Source of the DNA: Treponema sp.
Lineage (GTDB): Bacteria; Spirochaetota; Spirochaetia; Treponematales; Breznakiellaceae
Assembly: GCA_031255615.1 (NCBI GenBank)
Contig: JAIRSD010000088.1
Coordinates: 1 to 35,201, forward strand
Direction: 5' to 3'
DNA length: 35,201 nt
Part shown: positions 24,146 to 32,193 of the stretch, piece by piece
Layout: every line of letters begins with the position of its first letter
Numbering within the stretch: the first letter of the stretch is position 1
Made by a program: the position numbers and the translations under genes
The notes under the pieces: model-generated
Seen by the model: the letters and a program-made list of their open reading frames with translations, nothing else
What the model was told of the DNA's origin: nothing
Database searches by the model: none

Positions 24146-25507
24146 ATGATTGTGATGAAATTCGGCGGCAGTTCCCTGGCCGACGCCGAGCGGATCCGCC
24201 GGGCGGTTGACATTGTCAAGGCCCAGATAGAAAGGCGTCCCGTGCTGGTGCTTTCCGCCATGGGGGACACCACGGATCACCTGCTGGAGGCCGCCGATCT
24301 GGCTCACCGCCGGGGGGAAGTTTCGATAAGCGGGGTCGAAGGGCTCCACATGAAGACCATCGAAGACCTGGCGCTTCCCGGGGCCGCGGAAGATGAAATC
24401 AGGCCCCTGCTGGAGGAACTCAAGACCCTTTTAACCGGCATTTCGTTGATTCGGGAGCTGACGGATCGCACCAGGGATTATCTTGTTTCCTTTGGAGAGC
24501 GGCTTTCCGTCCGGATCGCGGCGGCCTATCTGAGGGCCCAGGGGATCTCCGCCCGGGCCTTCGACGCCTGGCTGGTGGGTTTTATCTCCGATTCCCGATA
24601 CACCGCGGCGGAGCTTGCCAGGGAAAGCTGGGAGCTGATCCCCCAAAAAATTGCCCCCCTGTTAAACGAGGGAATTCTGCCGGTGGTTACCGGTTTTATC
24701 GCCCGGGACCCCCGGGGGAATATCACCACCCTGGGGCGGGGGGGAAGCGATCTTTCAGCCACCATGATCGCCGCGGCCTGTAGGGCCGAGGAGGCCCAGG
24801 TCTGGAAAGACGTGGACGGCATCCTGACCGCGGATCCCCGGATCGTAAAAAACGCCAAGCCCGTGGAGGCGGTAACCTACGAGGAGGCGGCGGAACTGGC
24901 CTACTTCGGCGCCCAGGTGCTGCACCCCCGGGCCATGCAGCCTTGCATGAAAAGCGGGACCCCGGTGCTGGTAAAGAATTCCTACAACAGCGGGGCGCCG
25001 GGGACGAGGATTGTCCCGGTCCTGGAAAAGCGGAGCCTGCCGGTGCGGGCCATCACCTCCCGTAAAAACGTTACCCTGGTGGACATCGTTTCCACCCGGA
25101 TGCTGGGGCAGTACGGCTTCCTGGCGGAGGTCTTTTCCGCCTTTGCCCGGCGGCATATCTCGGTGGACATGGTGGCCACCAGCGAGGTCTCCGTCAGCCT
25201 CACCCTGGACCCGGTGAACGATCTTTCCGCCCTGAAGGACGAATTGTCCAACATAGCCAGCGTGGAACTCCGGGCGGGGAAGGCCATCGTTACGATTGTG
25301 GGGAACGTTAAACGGTCCTCGGAAATTCTGGCCCGGGCCTTCCGGACCTGCGAATTCCTGGGGGTCCCGGTGCAGATGGTTTCCCAGGGCGCCAGCAAGG
25401 TGAACATCAGTTTCATTGTCGATGATACGGAGGCGGACGAGGTGGTAAGGGCCCTGCACATCGATTTTTTCGACAGCCTGGAACTTCCCCGGGGAGGAGG
25501 AGCATGA
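24146..25507 (+). CDS. lysC: Aspartate kinase (monofunctional, with ACT domains)
   Basis: Phosphorylates aspartate, the first step to lysine/diaminopimelate, threonine and methionine; 453 residues. The N-terminus [13 protein letters not shown] carries the KFGG motif. Other kinase marks are [32 protein letters not shown] and [15 protein letters not shown]. The C-terminal part (from about residue 300) holds two ACT domains ([22 protein letters not shown] and [18 protein letters not shown]), which in relatives bind lysine or threonine for feedback control. ATG 24146 gives the usual AK N-terminus; ATG 24113 in the same frame would add 11 residues. No lysine riboswitch or T-box is recognised upstream, where repeat D sits. 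It overlaps dapB by 4 bases (ATGA). Confidence 0.95.
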   Translation: MIVMKFGGSSLADAERIRRAVDIVKAQIERRPVLVLSAMGDTTDHLLEAADLAHRRGEVSISGVEGLHMKTIEDLALPGAAEDEIRPLLEELKTLLTGISLIRELTDRTRDYLVSFGERLSVRIAAAYLRAQGISARAFDAWLVGFISDSRYTAAELARESWELIPQKIAPLLNEGILPVVTGFIARDPRGNITTLGRGGSDLSATMIAAACRAEEAQVWKDVDGILTADPRIVKNAKPVEAVTYEEAAELAYFGAQVLHPRAMQPCMKSGTPVLVKNSYNSGAPGTRIVPVLEKRSLPVRAITSRKNVTLVDIVSTRMLGQYGFLAEVFSAFARRHISVDMVATSEVSVSLTLDPVNDLSALKDELSNIASVELRAGKAIVTIVGNVKRSSEILARAFRTCEFLGVPVQMVSQGASKVNISFIVDDTEADEVVRALHIDFFDSLELPRGGGA

Positions 25508-26331
25508 ACATCGCCATTATCGGCTACGGCAGGATGGGAAAAATTATCGAGGCCCTGGCCCTGGAGCAGGGGGACCGGGTTGTCGCGGCGGTGGACCCCC
25601 TGTACGGGTGGAAAAAAACAATCTCCGGGGCGGCGGTGTACAGGGAAATCCCAAAACTGAAGGGGCCCGCCGCCGGCATAGACGCGGCCCTGGAATTCAC
25701 CGGCCCCGCCGCGGCGGCGGCCAATCTCAAGGCCCTGGCGGAACGGGGAATCCCCACGGTATCGGGCAGCACGGGCTGGCTGGACAGGCTGGAGGAAATA
25801 AAGGAGGCGGTGCAGGCCGCCGGTTCTTCCCTGCTCTGGGCTTCCAACTTTTCCCTGGGGGTAAACCTTTTTTACCGAATCGCCGCCTTCACCGCCAAAC
25901 TGCTGGACCCCTTTCCCGAATACGACGCGGCGGGCAGGGAGATCCACCACAACAAAAAGGCGGACAGCCCCTCCGGGACCGCCAGGACCCTGGCGGAACT
26001 GGTGGTGAAAAACATGGGCCGCAAAACCGCCCCGGTCTACGAGACCTTAAACCGGTCCGTTAAGCCGGAGGAACTGCACTACTCAAGCCTGCGGCTGGGG
26101 GCGACCCCCGGAGTCCACAGCCTTATCTTTGACTCCCCCGCGGATAGCATCGAGCTTACCCATACGGCCCGGAACCGGGAAGGTCTGGCCCGGGGGGCCC
26201 TGCTCGCGGCCCGCTGGCTCCTCCGCTGCCCCGGACCGGGACAGAAGGCGGGAAGCCCCCGGCCCGGGGTCTTTACCATGGACGACGTGCTGGCGGAAAT
26301 TCTGGAAAATTCCGGCCCCTTGTCCCTTTAA
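25504..26331 (+). CDS. dapB: 4-hydroxy-tetrahydrodipicolinate reductase
   Basis: Reduces the DapA product with NAD(P)H in lysine/diaminopimelate synthesis; 275 residues, usual length. The dinucleotide loop is IAIIGYGRMG (3-12), with GYGRMG in place of the more common GAxGRMG. The catalytic segment has EIHHNKKADSPSGTA (146-160) with His148, His149 and Lys152. The C-terminal region has the family SLRLGATPGVHSLIFD and IELTHTARNREGLARGAL motifs. Its start overlaps the lysC stop by 4 bases, so the two are translationally coupled. A GTTCGGGA/TCCCGAAC hairpin follows at 26339. Confidence 0.94.
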   Translation: MNIAIIGYGRMGKIIEALALEQGDRVVAAVDPLYGWKKTISGAAVYREIPKLKGPAAGIDAALEFTGPAAAAANLKALAERGIPTVSGSTGWLDRLEEIKEAVQAAGSSLLWASNFSLGVNLFYRIAAFTAKLLDPFPEYDAAGREIHHNKKADSPSGTARTLAELVVKNMGRKTAPVYETLNRSVKPEELHYSSLRLGATPGVHSLIFDSPADSIELTHTARNREGLARGALLAARWLLRCPGPGQKAGSPRPGVFTMDDVLAEILENSGPLSL

Positions 26332-26338
26332 CGGGGCT

Positions 26339-26362
26339 GTTCGGGACATTCAGCTCCCGAAC
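26339..26362 (+). other. Stem-loop just after dapB
   Basis: Perfect 8-bp stem GTTCGGGA (26339-26346) / TCCCGAAC (26355-26362) with an 8-base loop, 7 bases after the dapB stop. It has no T-run after it, so it is not a standard terminator; it may protect the mRNA 3' end or slow the polymerase. The next 120 bases hold no gene. Confidence 0.6.
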
Positions 26363-26481
26363 AACACCGCTTAAAAAAAGGCGGGAGGGGCACTGTAAGG
26401 CGGGTTCGCCCCGAAGGCGGAGGCATGAGGGGCGGCCTTAAAAAAACGATATAAGACGCTTAATAAAACGAAGAAAAACCT

Positions 26482-26509
26482 GGGTTTCCTCGGGAAACCC
26501 GCGTTTTTT
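26482..26509 (+). terminator. Rho-independent terminator between dapB and dapA
   Basis: Stem GGGTTTCC (26482-26489) / GGAAACCC (26493-26500) with a 3-base loop, then GCG and six T (26504-26509). On the minus strand the same stem is followed by AGG and five T, so it could work both ways. It should end lysC-dapB transcripts before dapA. Confidence 0.75.
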
Positions 26510-26515
26510 GTACGG

Positions 26516-26548
26516 CTTGTTCAATAACCAGCCGGGTTATTGAACAAG
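26516..26548 (+). promoter_or_regulatory. Perfect 14-bp inverted repeat before dapA
   Basis: CTTGTTCAATAACC (26516-26529) and GGTTATTGAACAAG (26535-26548) pair over all 14 bases with loop AGCCG. It ends 28 bases before the dapA ATG and 19 before its ribosome site, and has no T-run. It could be a protein-binding operator or an mRNA leader hairpin controlling dapA. No convincing promoter fits between it and the terminator upstream. Confidence 0.7.
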
Positions 26549-26576
26549 TTCGATGTTTACGCGAACCGGAGAGGCA

Positions 26577-27500
26577 ATGACGGTAAAACTGCGGGGGGCC
26601 TTTACGGCCCTTATTACCCCGATGAAGGATTCGGGGGAAGTGGATTACAGGGGCTGGGAACGGCTTCTGGACTATCAGGCGGAGGAGGGCATAGACGGAG
26701 TCCTTCCCCTGGGAACCACCGGGGAGACCCCTACCCTGGAGGAGGATGAGGAAGAAAAACTCATCAAGCTGGCGGTGAAAAAACTGAAGGGCCGCCTGCC
26801 CCTGATCGTCGGGACCGGGTCCAACGATACCAAACACATGGTCCTGTATACCAAACGGGCACGGGACCTGGGGGCCGACGCCGCCCTGGTGGTGACCCCC
26901 TACTACAACAAGCCCAACGACTCCGGCCTTATCCGCCATTTCGAGGCCGCCGGGGAGCTTGGCCTGCCCCTCCTTATTTACAATATCGCCGGCCGCACCG
27001 GGCGGAACATCCCGGCTGCCCTGATGGAAAGGCTTGCCCGGATTCCCAACATCCTGGGGGTCAAGGAGGCCAGCGGAGACCTGAACCAAATGGGGGACAT
27101 CATCAGGAACATCAAGATTCCGGCCCAGGCGGAGGGCGGGGATTTTCTCGTCCTTTCCGGGGATGACGGCCTTACCCTGCCCCTGATGAGTCTGGGGGGG
27201 GACGGGGTGGTTTCGGTCGTCTCCAACCTGGTCCCCCGCCGGGTAAAGGCCCTCTGCGACGCCTGTCTGCGGGGCGGCTTTGAGGAGGCCCGGCGAATCC
27301 ACTACGAACTCCTCCCCCTGATTAAGGCGGCCTTTATCGAGACCAGCCCGGTGCCGGTCAAGGCGGCCATGGCCTGGGCGGGGCTTCCCGCAGGGCCGGC
27401 CCGGCTTCCCCTGGGAAAACTGGAACCGAAAAACGAAGCCCCCCTGCGGGAGGTCCTGGAAGGGCTGGGGATACCCCCTGGCGGGGCGGGCAAAAACTAA
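26577..27500 (+). CDS. dapA: 4-hydroxy-tetrahydrodipicolinate synthase
   Basis: Joins pyruvate and aspartate semialdehyde, the first committed step of the lysine/diaminopimelate branch; 307 residues. ATG 26577 is preferred because GGAGAGG (26568-26574) lies just ahead and the protein then starts MTVKLRGAFTALITPM as in other DapA; the in-frame ATG 26553 would add 8 residues. Active-site marks are PLGTTGE (44-50), Tyr135 in IYNIAGRT and Schiff-base Lys163 in GVKEASG. It belongs to the NAL/DapA aldolase family, so a related aldolase role is possible, but the lysC-dapB neighbours support DapA. A strong hairpin follows the stop. Confidence 0.93.
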   Translation: MTVKLRGAFTALITPMKDSGEVDYRGWERLLDYQAEEGIDGVLPLGTTGETPTLEEDEEEKLIKLAVKKLKGRLPLIVGTGSNDTKHMVLYTKRARDLGADAALVVTPYYNKPNDSGLIRHFEAAGELGLPLLIYNIAGRTGRNIPAALMERLARIPNILGVKEASGDLNQMGDIIRNIKIPAQAEGGDFLVLSGDDGLTLPLMSLGGDGVVSVVSNLVPRRVKALCDACLRGGFEEARRIHYELLPLIKAAFIETSPVPVKAAMAWAGLPAGPARLPLGKLEPKNEAPLREVLEGLGIPPGGAGKN

Positions 27501-27508
27501 AAGACGAA

Positions 27509-27540
27509 GGCCGCCTCAAAATCCTTGAGGCGGCCCCTTC
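27509..27540 (+). terminator. Terminator hairpin after dapA
   Basis: Perfect 11-bp stem GGCCGCCTCAA (27509-27519) / TTGAGGCGGCC (27525-27535) with a 5-base loop, 8 bases after the dapA stop. It is followed only by CCTTC, so the T-run is weak, but the position between convergent genes fits termination. Confidence 0.65.
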
Positions 27541-27549
27541 ACGCCGGCG

Positions 27550-27577
27550 AAAAAAACGGGCCCTTTCCGGGCCCGTT
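27550..27577 (-). terminator. Rho-independent terminator of the sugar operon
   Basis: On the minus strand AACGGGCCC / GGGCCCGTT (plus-strand arms 27555-27563 and 27569-27577) forms a 9-bp stem with a 5-base loop. A run of T follows (7 A at 27550-27556 on the plus strand). It lies 27 bases after the PfkB kinase stop. Confidence 0.85.
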
Positions 27578-27604
27578 AAAACATCCGAATCTATAGGCCG
27601 GCTG

Positions 27605-28609
27605 CTATGCCGTAAAGGAGGGGAAACTCCGCCGGTAGTAGGCCAGCCGTTCCTCTATCTCCGCGGTGTCCACCGTACCGTCCTTGAGGAAGCGGCCCAG
27701 AGTCTCCCGGTTGGGAATACCGGTCCTCCCCCCCACAAACATGCACTTTATCGAAGAAACGGCGTTGGCGTAGCGGGCGCATTCCCGGTGGGGAAGCCCT
27801 TCCAGCATGGCGGCGATGTAGGCCCCATGGAAAACGTCCCCCGCGCCGGTGGTATCCTTTACCGGGACATCGAAGGTAGGAACCTGTATATGCTCCCCCT
27901 CTACCAGCCCCACGCAGCCCGCCGCCCCCCGGGTGACCCACACGACCTTGGGGCCCATGGCCCGGAGTTTTTCGATGTTTTCCCGGTACTCCGCATCCAG
28001 GGCCTCCCCTTCCTTCTTGGGGGCGTTCTTATCTTTCTTGAACATTCCGTTGTAGAACATATCCGACGCGATAAGAACATCCACATAGGGAATGAGTTTG
28101 ACCCGTTCTTCGGTAAAGCCCCCGGCGTCCACCGTTACGGTGATCCCCTTTTTGCGGGCGAATTCCGCCGCCGCCAGGGACGCGGGATCCCCGGTCTCCA
28201 GGTGGAGGATCTTCGCCCCGGCGATATAATCCAGGTCCACATCCTCCGGCCGCAGGGGGGGCGTCGTACCCCGCTTCACGATGAACATCCGGGTTCCCAA
28301 TTCCCGCTCCGATATGGCGATACTGTAGGGGCTCGAAGTCCCCGCCTCCCCCCTTATGATGTTGGAGGCGTCCACCCCGTTGTAGGTAAAATCCCGGATA
28401 AGGAAGTCCCCGGTGGAGTCCCCCCCTACCCGGCCAATCATCCCTGCCCTGGCCCCAAGACGGGCCGCCGCGACGATAGCGGTGGCGACATTGCCGCCCC
28501 CCTGGTGAAAAACTTCATCCGCCCGGACCCCGCTGTTTCCCTGGGGGACCCGGGGAACGTTAACCAACTGGTCCATGAAGGACGTGCCAATCCCGACCAC
28601 ATCTACCAT
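27605..28609 (-). CDS. PfkB-family carbohydrate kinase
   Basis: Sugar kinase of the ribokinase fold, 334 residues. The N-terminal PfkB signature region is GGGNVATAIVAAARLG (37-52) and the C-terminal signature is DTTGAGDVFHGAY (252-264), with catalytic base Asp258 and the GAGD anion hole. Residues 186-215 hold a Lys/Asp/Glu-rich insert (FKKDKNAPKKEGE) not typical of ribokinase. It is the last gene of a minus-strand run with two sugar isomerase/epimerase-like genes and an MFS transporter; it starts 2 bases after the preceding stop. It probably phosphorylates the sugar made by those enzymes, but the substrate cannot be named. Confidence 0.92.
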   Translation of the reverse strand: MVDVVGIGTSFMDQLVNVPRVPQGNSGVRADEVFHQGGGNVATAIVAAARLGARAGMIGRVGGDSTGDFLIRDFTYNGVDASNIIRGEAGTSSPYSIAISERELGTRMFIVKRGTTPPLRPEDVDLDYIAGAKILHLETGDPASLAAAEFARKKGITVTVDAGGFTEERVKLIPYVDVLIASDMFYNGMFKKDKNAPKKEGEALDAEYRENIEKLRAMGPKVVWVTRGAAGCVGLVEGEHIQVPTFDVPVKDTTGAGDVFHGAYIAAMLEGLPHRECARYANAVSSIKCMFVGGRTGIPNRETLGRFLKDGTVDTAEIEERLAYYRRSFPSFTA

Positions 28610-28611
28610 AT

Positions 28612-29418
28612 TTAAGCTCCGAAGGCTTTCAAATTTTTAAGACTCAAGGCGATTGCTTCATACCCAGGCCGCTGCACCCGATCCTGCTCTATGGCGCACC
28701 ACCGGATTCCCTGGTCGCGGCATTCCTGGAGGATTCCCGGCCAGTTCAAATTCCCTTCCCCTATCTCCGCAAAGATCTTATGGGTGCATTCCAGGAAGGT
28801 ATGATCCGAATACTGGTCGATGCCGTAATCCTTGAAGTGGACGATAAATATGCGGCCCTTGAGTTTCTTAAGCCAGCTGATCACATGGCCGCCCCCGGCC
28901 TGAAGCCAGTGGGTATCGGGCTCCAAATTGACATACCGTTCATCGGTCCCCTCGACTATCTGCTCCAGGATGGTCCTTCCCCCAATCCTGGAAAAGTCCA
29001 CCGCGTGGTTGTGGTAGCTCAAATGAATTCCCTCGTCCTGGAAGATCTTCCCCGCGTTGTTAAGATTCTTGATGAATTTCTTAAGCTCCTCGGGATTCCC
29101 CAGCACCAGGTTCGGCATGCAGGAGACCATCACATTCTGGGCTCCCAGGGCTTTGCAGTCCGCGATCTTTTCTTTAAAGTCGTTTCCCGCAATCTCCGGG
29201 TGGCGGACCCCGCCGCCGGTAATCACCGCAAGGCCGACCTCTTCCATGAGGGCTTTAAATTCCTCCCGGCTAAAACCGGCGGGCACCGCGGTCTCTATGG
29301 CGTCGTAACCAATCTGCCGCACCCGGCTCATCATGGTGCGTACATCGTTTTTATACCCCAAATCCTCCGGCTTGGTCCGGTATTGGGCAAGGGCCATGGG
29401 GGCCAACGCAATATTCAT
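28612..29418 (-). CDS. Sugar phosphate isomerase/epimerase-like TIM barrel 1
   Basis: Member of the AP_endonuc_2/xylose-isomerase-like family, 268 residues. Likely metal-binding segments are the Glu in DAIETAVPAG (about 42), LSYHNHAVDF (about 133-142), LEPDTHWLQAGG, IVHFKDYG and the Glu in AIEQD near the end. This pattern is shared with IolE/IolI and ketose 3-epimerases. It is a paralogue of the gene just upstream (same length; shared YHNHA, DTHWLQ, KDY and IEQDR/VEQDR). The start ATG has AGGAGG at good spacing, even though the gap to the upstream gene is only 44 bases. Which sugar it acts on is unknown; a free ketose or inositol derivative is a guess. Confidence 0.88.
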   Translation of the reverse strand: MNIALAPMALAQYRTKPEDLGYKNDVRTMMSRVRQIGYDAIETAVPAGFSREEFKALMEEVGLAVITGGGVRHPEIAGNDFKEKIADCKALGAQNVMVSCMPNLVLGNPEELKKFIKNLNNAGKIFQDEGIHLSYHNHAVDFSRIGGRTILEQIVEGTDERYVNLEPDTHWLQAGGGHVISWLKKLKGRIFIVHFKDYGIDQYSDHTFLECTHKIFAEIGEGNLNWPGILQECRDQGIRWCAIEQDRVQRPGYEAIALSLKNLKAFGA

Positions 29419-29462
29419 AATTATTGCCTCCTGTGTGTTGTATACAGATTTTATACAGAACC

Positions 29463-30269
29463 CTATTTAAGCCCCAGCGCTTTCAGAGTCTTGAAAGACT
29501 GGGCGGCGCAATCGAAGGGATCCTCGCCGTAGGATCTATCCTGCTCCACAATATAGGTACGGATTCCTATTTCCCGGCCCTTTTCGATGATAAGCGGCCA
29601 GGGCAGATTACCGTCTCCAATCTGGGAAAACTGCTTGTTGGTTTCCCCAATGCCGGTTTCGTAATTAGCCGGAGCGATGCGGTAATCCTTGACGTGGAGA
29701 TTCTTAATCCGCCCCCGGCATTTCTCCATCCATTCCAAAATGTCCGCCCCCCCGGACTGAAGCCAGTGGGTGTCCAAAAGGAAACGCACCGCCGTGGGAT
29801 CGAAATTTTCGAAGAGCAGATCGATGCCCCGCTTGCCGTTGCTGAAGCGGCGGAATTCCTGGGCGTGGTTATGGTAGGAAAGGTATATCCCCTCTTTGAT
29901 GAAGACCTTGGCGGCGGCGTTAATCATGTCAATCGCCCGCATGTAACCGTCATAGTCCGCCCGGTTTTCCGTGGGCATGGTTCCAAGCATCACCTCGTCG
30001 CACTCGAAGATATGGGCGGCCTTGATAACGCGGCTGGGGTTGTCCTGAATGGCCCCCAAACCGCCGCCCAGGCAGCTCATTTCCATGTCCAGATCGTCCA
30101 GCATCTTCTTATGATCCTGGTCGTCCAGGCCCTCGTGGATACCGGATTGGACCGATTGGTACCCGATTTCCCGCAGCTTTTTCAGCTTTTCCCCATAGGG
30201 GAGGGGCGATGAAGCGACCGTGAACAAGATGATGGAAAGATCGTGCTTCTTTACGATTTCGTTGCTCAT
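29463..30269 (-). CDS. Sugar phosphate isomerase/epimerase-like TIM barrel 2
   Basis: Second member of the same family, 268 residues. Metal-site segments are LSYHNHAQEF (about 129-138), LLDTHWLQSGG, NLHVKDYR, IGDGNLPWP and TYIVEQDR. At the N-terminus DLSIILFTVASSP replaces NIALAPMALAQ of the paralogue, and SVQSGIHEG replaces AIETAVPAG. So the first metal-ligand position differs: the Glu is Gln here. The two may act on different steps, or one may be altered. ATG 30269 has a GAGGAGG ribosome site. It lies between the MFS transporter gene (65 bases upstream) and the first paralogue. Confidence 0.88.
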   Translation of the reverse strand: MSNEIVKKHDLSIILFTVASSPLPYGEKLKKLREIGYQSVQSGIHEGLDDQDHKKMLDDLDMEMSCLGGGLGAIQDNPSRVIKAAHIFECDEVMLGTMPTENRADYDGYMRAIDMINAAAKVFIKEGIYLSYHNHAQEFRRFSNGKRGIDLLFENFDPTAVRFLLDTHWLQSGGADILEWMEKCRGRIKNLHVKDYRIAPANYETGIGETNKQFSQIGDGNLPWPLIIEKGREIGIRTYIVEQDRSYGEDPFDCAAQSFKTLKALGLK

Positions 30270-30334
30270 GATATATCCTCCTCATTACCGCAGTAACCTG
30301 CGGGTAATTGCAAAGCCAGGAACCCCGCGGCGGA

Positions 30335-31534
30335 TCAGCGGGCGGGGGGGAGTTTTTTGTTCAAAACTCTGATTCCAAAAAACAGGGTGAAGGCGAAAAA
30401 AATCAAGGCAAACACCAGGACGCCGCTGACGATGAAATAAAAGCGGTGGATTCCTACCAGTACGATGAGGGCGCCCCCCACCAGGTTGCCGATGATGGCG
30501 GCGGTGGCTCCCAGGGCGCCGTTCATTGTTTGGGCGGTGGAGGTAAGTTCCGGGGGGGACAGGGAGTAGAGGTAATTGGCGGAACTGCCGATTAAAAGGC
30601 CGCCCCCGAGTCCCTGAAAAACCTGGATAAGCACGATATGGGTCATGCTGGCGGCGTTGGCGTAGAGCAGGGCCTCCGTAGCGTATAGGGCCGCCGCGGC
30701 GGCGAGCATGACGGGCAGGGGGAAAAATTTACGGAGGCTCCGCATGAGAAAGAGGGACGGCACTTCCAGCAGGGCCTTAAAGCCGGTGATAAGGCCGTAG
30801 CGGGCCGATTCCCCCCCCACGCTTTCCATAAGGTAGGGCATAAAGGCGTTGGAAGTGGTATTGGGCAGGTAGATGAACAGGGCGAAAATAAGGAAGGTGA
30901 TAAAATAGTAATTCTTAAAGAGTCTGCCAAAGCCCATCTGCCGAAAAGTCAGGGCCCTGCGCTGTCCGGCGGCGGCGATTGCGTCAGGGTCCCGGAAATT
31001 CCACATGAGGATAATAAAGGGAAGGCAGCCGGCCCCATAGACGTAAAAGGCGGTCTCCACTCCGGCGGCGGGCAGAAGGAAGGAGAAACCCATGCTGGCG
31101 ATGGTATAACTGATGGAACCCCAAAGCCGGATATTGCCGTAGGTTAAGCCGTCCCGGTCGCAGCGCTGGATAATATACGAATCGACCAGGGAAGGGTGGG
31201 GATTGCGAAAGAAGCAGCCCAGGGGGGCGACAATAAACAGCAGGGACAGGGGGCCCAAAAAAATCTTGAGGGACAGGGGGACGAGCATCCACAGGGGAAT
31301 GCCGACGCACATGGTGGCAAGGATAACTTTTCTAATGGAACGAAATTTATCAGCCATCATGCCCCAAAAGGGGGTGGCCGCAATGGTGATCGCCGAATTA
31401 ACGGCGTTGATGATCCCCACCCTGGCGGCGGAGTATCCATGCTTCTGAAGCAGCACCGTAAAGTAGGCGCAGGCAGCGGTGCCGAACCAGTATGAAAACG
31501 ATATGGATGACAACCTAAGGTAAGCAGGCTTCAT
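30335..31534 (-). CDS. MFS transporter (MFS_1-like / LacY-like), 12 membrane helices
   Basis: Inner-membrane carrier, 399 residues from ATG 31534, with about 12 hydrophobic helices. The N-terminus KPAYLRLSSISFSYWFGTAACAYFTVLLQKHG and GIINAVNSAITIAATPFWGMMADK give the helix 1-2 pattern and cytoplasmic loop of MFS_1-like proteins (nucleoside-symporter/LacY group). The second half starts near FKNYYFITFLIFALF and has GLGGGLLIGSSANYLYSL and TMNGALGATAAIIGNLVGG. The frame stays open far upstream into repeat E, but that part is not protein-like. A promoter is placed just upstream. As first gene of an operon with two sugar isomerases and a kinase, it likely imports an unphosphorylated sugar or polyol. 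No strong ribosome site is seen. Confidence 0.9.
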   Translation of the reverse strand: MKPAYLRLSSISFSYWFGTAACAYFTVLLQKHGYSAARVGIINAVNSAITIAATPFWGMMADKFRSIRKVILATMCVGIPLWMLVPLSLKIFLGPLSLLFIVAPLGCFFRNPHPSLVDSYIIQRCDRDGLTYGNIRLWGSISYTIASMGFSFLLPAAGVETAFYVYGAGCLPFIILMWNFRDPDAIAAAGQRRALTFRQMGFGRLFKNYYFITFLIFALFIYLPNTTSNAFMPYLMESVGGESARYGLITGFKALLEVPSLFLMRSLRKFFPLPVMLAAAAALYATEALLYANAASMTHIVLIQVFQGLGGGLLIGSSANYLYSLSPPELTSTAQTMNGALGATAAIIGNLVGGALIVLVGIHRFYFIVSGVLVFALIFFAFTLFFGIRVLNKKLPPAR

Positions 31535-31570
31535 ACTATACCGGAGATAAACTCCACCATTATGGGGGGC

Positions 31571-31599
31571 AGTATAAACCTGTCCCTTTTTCTTGTCCA
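31571..31599 (-). promoter_or_regulatory. Promoter of the MFS - isomerase - kinase operon
   Basis: On the minus strand TGGACA (31599-31594) and TATACT (31576-31571) are exactly 17 bases apart. This predicts a start near 31564, about 30 bases before the MFS ATG. It matches sigma70 promoters at 10 of 12 positions. Confidence 0.6.
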
Positions 31600-31639
31600 C
31601 CGCTTTCGGGCGCAAGGGTTCCAATGTCAAAACAAAGGG

Positions 31640-32115
31640 GCGCGGTTTACCGCCGCGGTCCGCGGAGGGCGCGGCCCAGCCGGGCCGGCGGAGGGCGGCC
31701 GGATCCGCCAGGAGGCTTTGCGCGGGCGGGCCGGCGCCGCGAAGGCGGAAAAGGGCGGGAAGGCCAAGGCGGAACGCCGCCGGTTTTGGTTTTTGGCGGA
31801 GTTCCGCAGAGCGAAATTCCCGGCCGGCAGGAGGCCGGCCGTTTCTGTTCCGGGATTTTGCGCGCGGAGCGCGGCGGCTCCAAAGGCGAAAAACGGCAGG
31901 GACGCCGCCGGCAGGGAGGCCGGCTGTTTCCAATGCTGGAGTTGCTGCGCTTTGCGCAGCAACTCCGAAAGGCGAACATCCGCAGGGACGCGGATGTTCG
32001 TCCGCGCAAGGGATAGGAGGGGTGCGGAGCAGCCACGCCGCAGGCGGGGCCGGAGCGATAGCGGAGCCCCGGATAGCCCGGTTTTTTGCGGCTTTGCCGC
32101 AAAAAATGCGCCCAA
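31640..32115 (-). repeat. Modular hairpin repeat, copy E (largest)
   Basis: Gene-free, very GC-rich stretch between the MFS promoter and asd. Near its end, on the plus strand, it has linker GCGCAAGGGATAG (32004-32016), GGATAGCCCGG (32071-32081), an 11-bp hairpin of T-run+GCGGC / TTT / GCCGC+A-run, and TGCGCCCAA (32107-32115). Before this come added hairpins: a 13-bp stem GGAGTTGCTGCGC with loop TTT (31938-31966), an 11-bp stem CGAACATCCGC with loop AGGGAC (31973-32000), and shorter stems with loops AGGGAC and AGGGAG around 31890-31925. GC-rich imperfect repeats go back to about 31640. Several frames stay open on both strands; none looks like protein. Confidence 0.75.
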
Positions 32116-32193
32116 TAGGACTGTCCGATGAGACTGGACGCCAGCCTTTTCTAAATTGAGAATTGCCGGTTACAATACGGGGGGAGGATCGAA

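Noticed and set aside
14299..32115. CRISPR array formed by the recurring repeats
   Set aside because: The copies are kilobases apart in separate gaps with no regular spacers and no cas genes.
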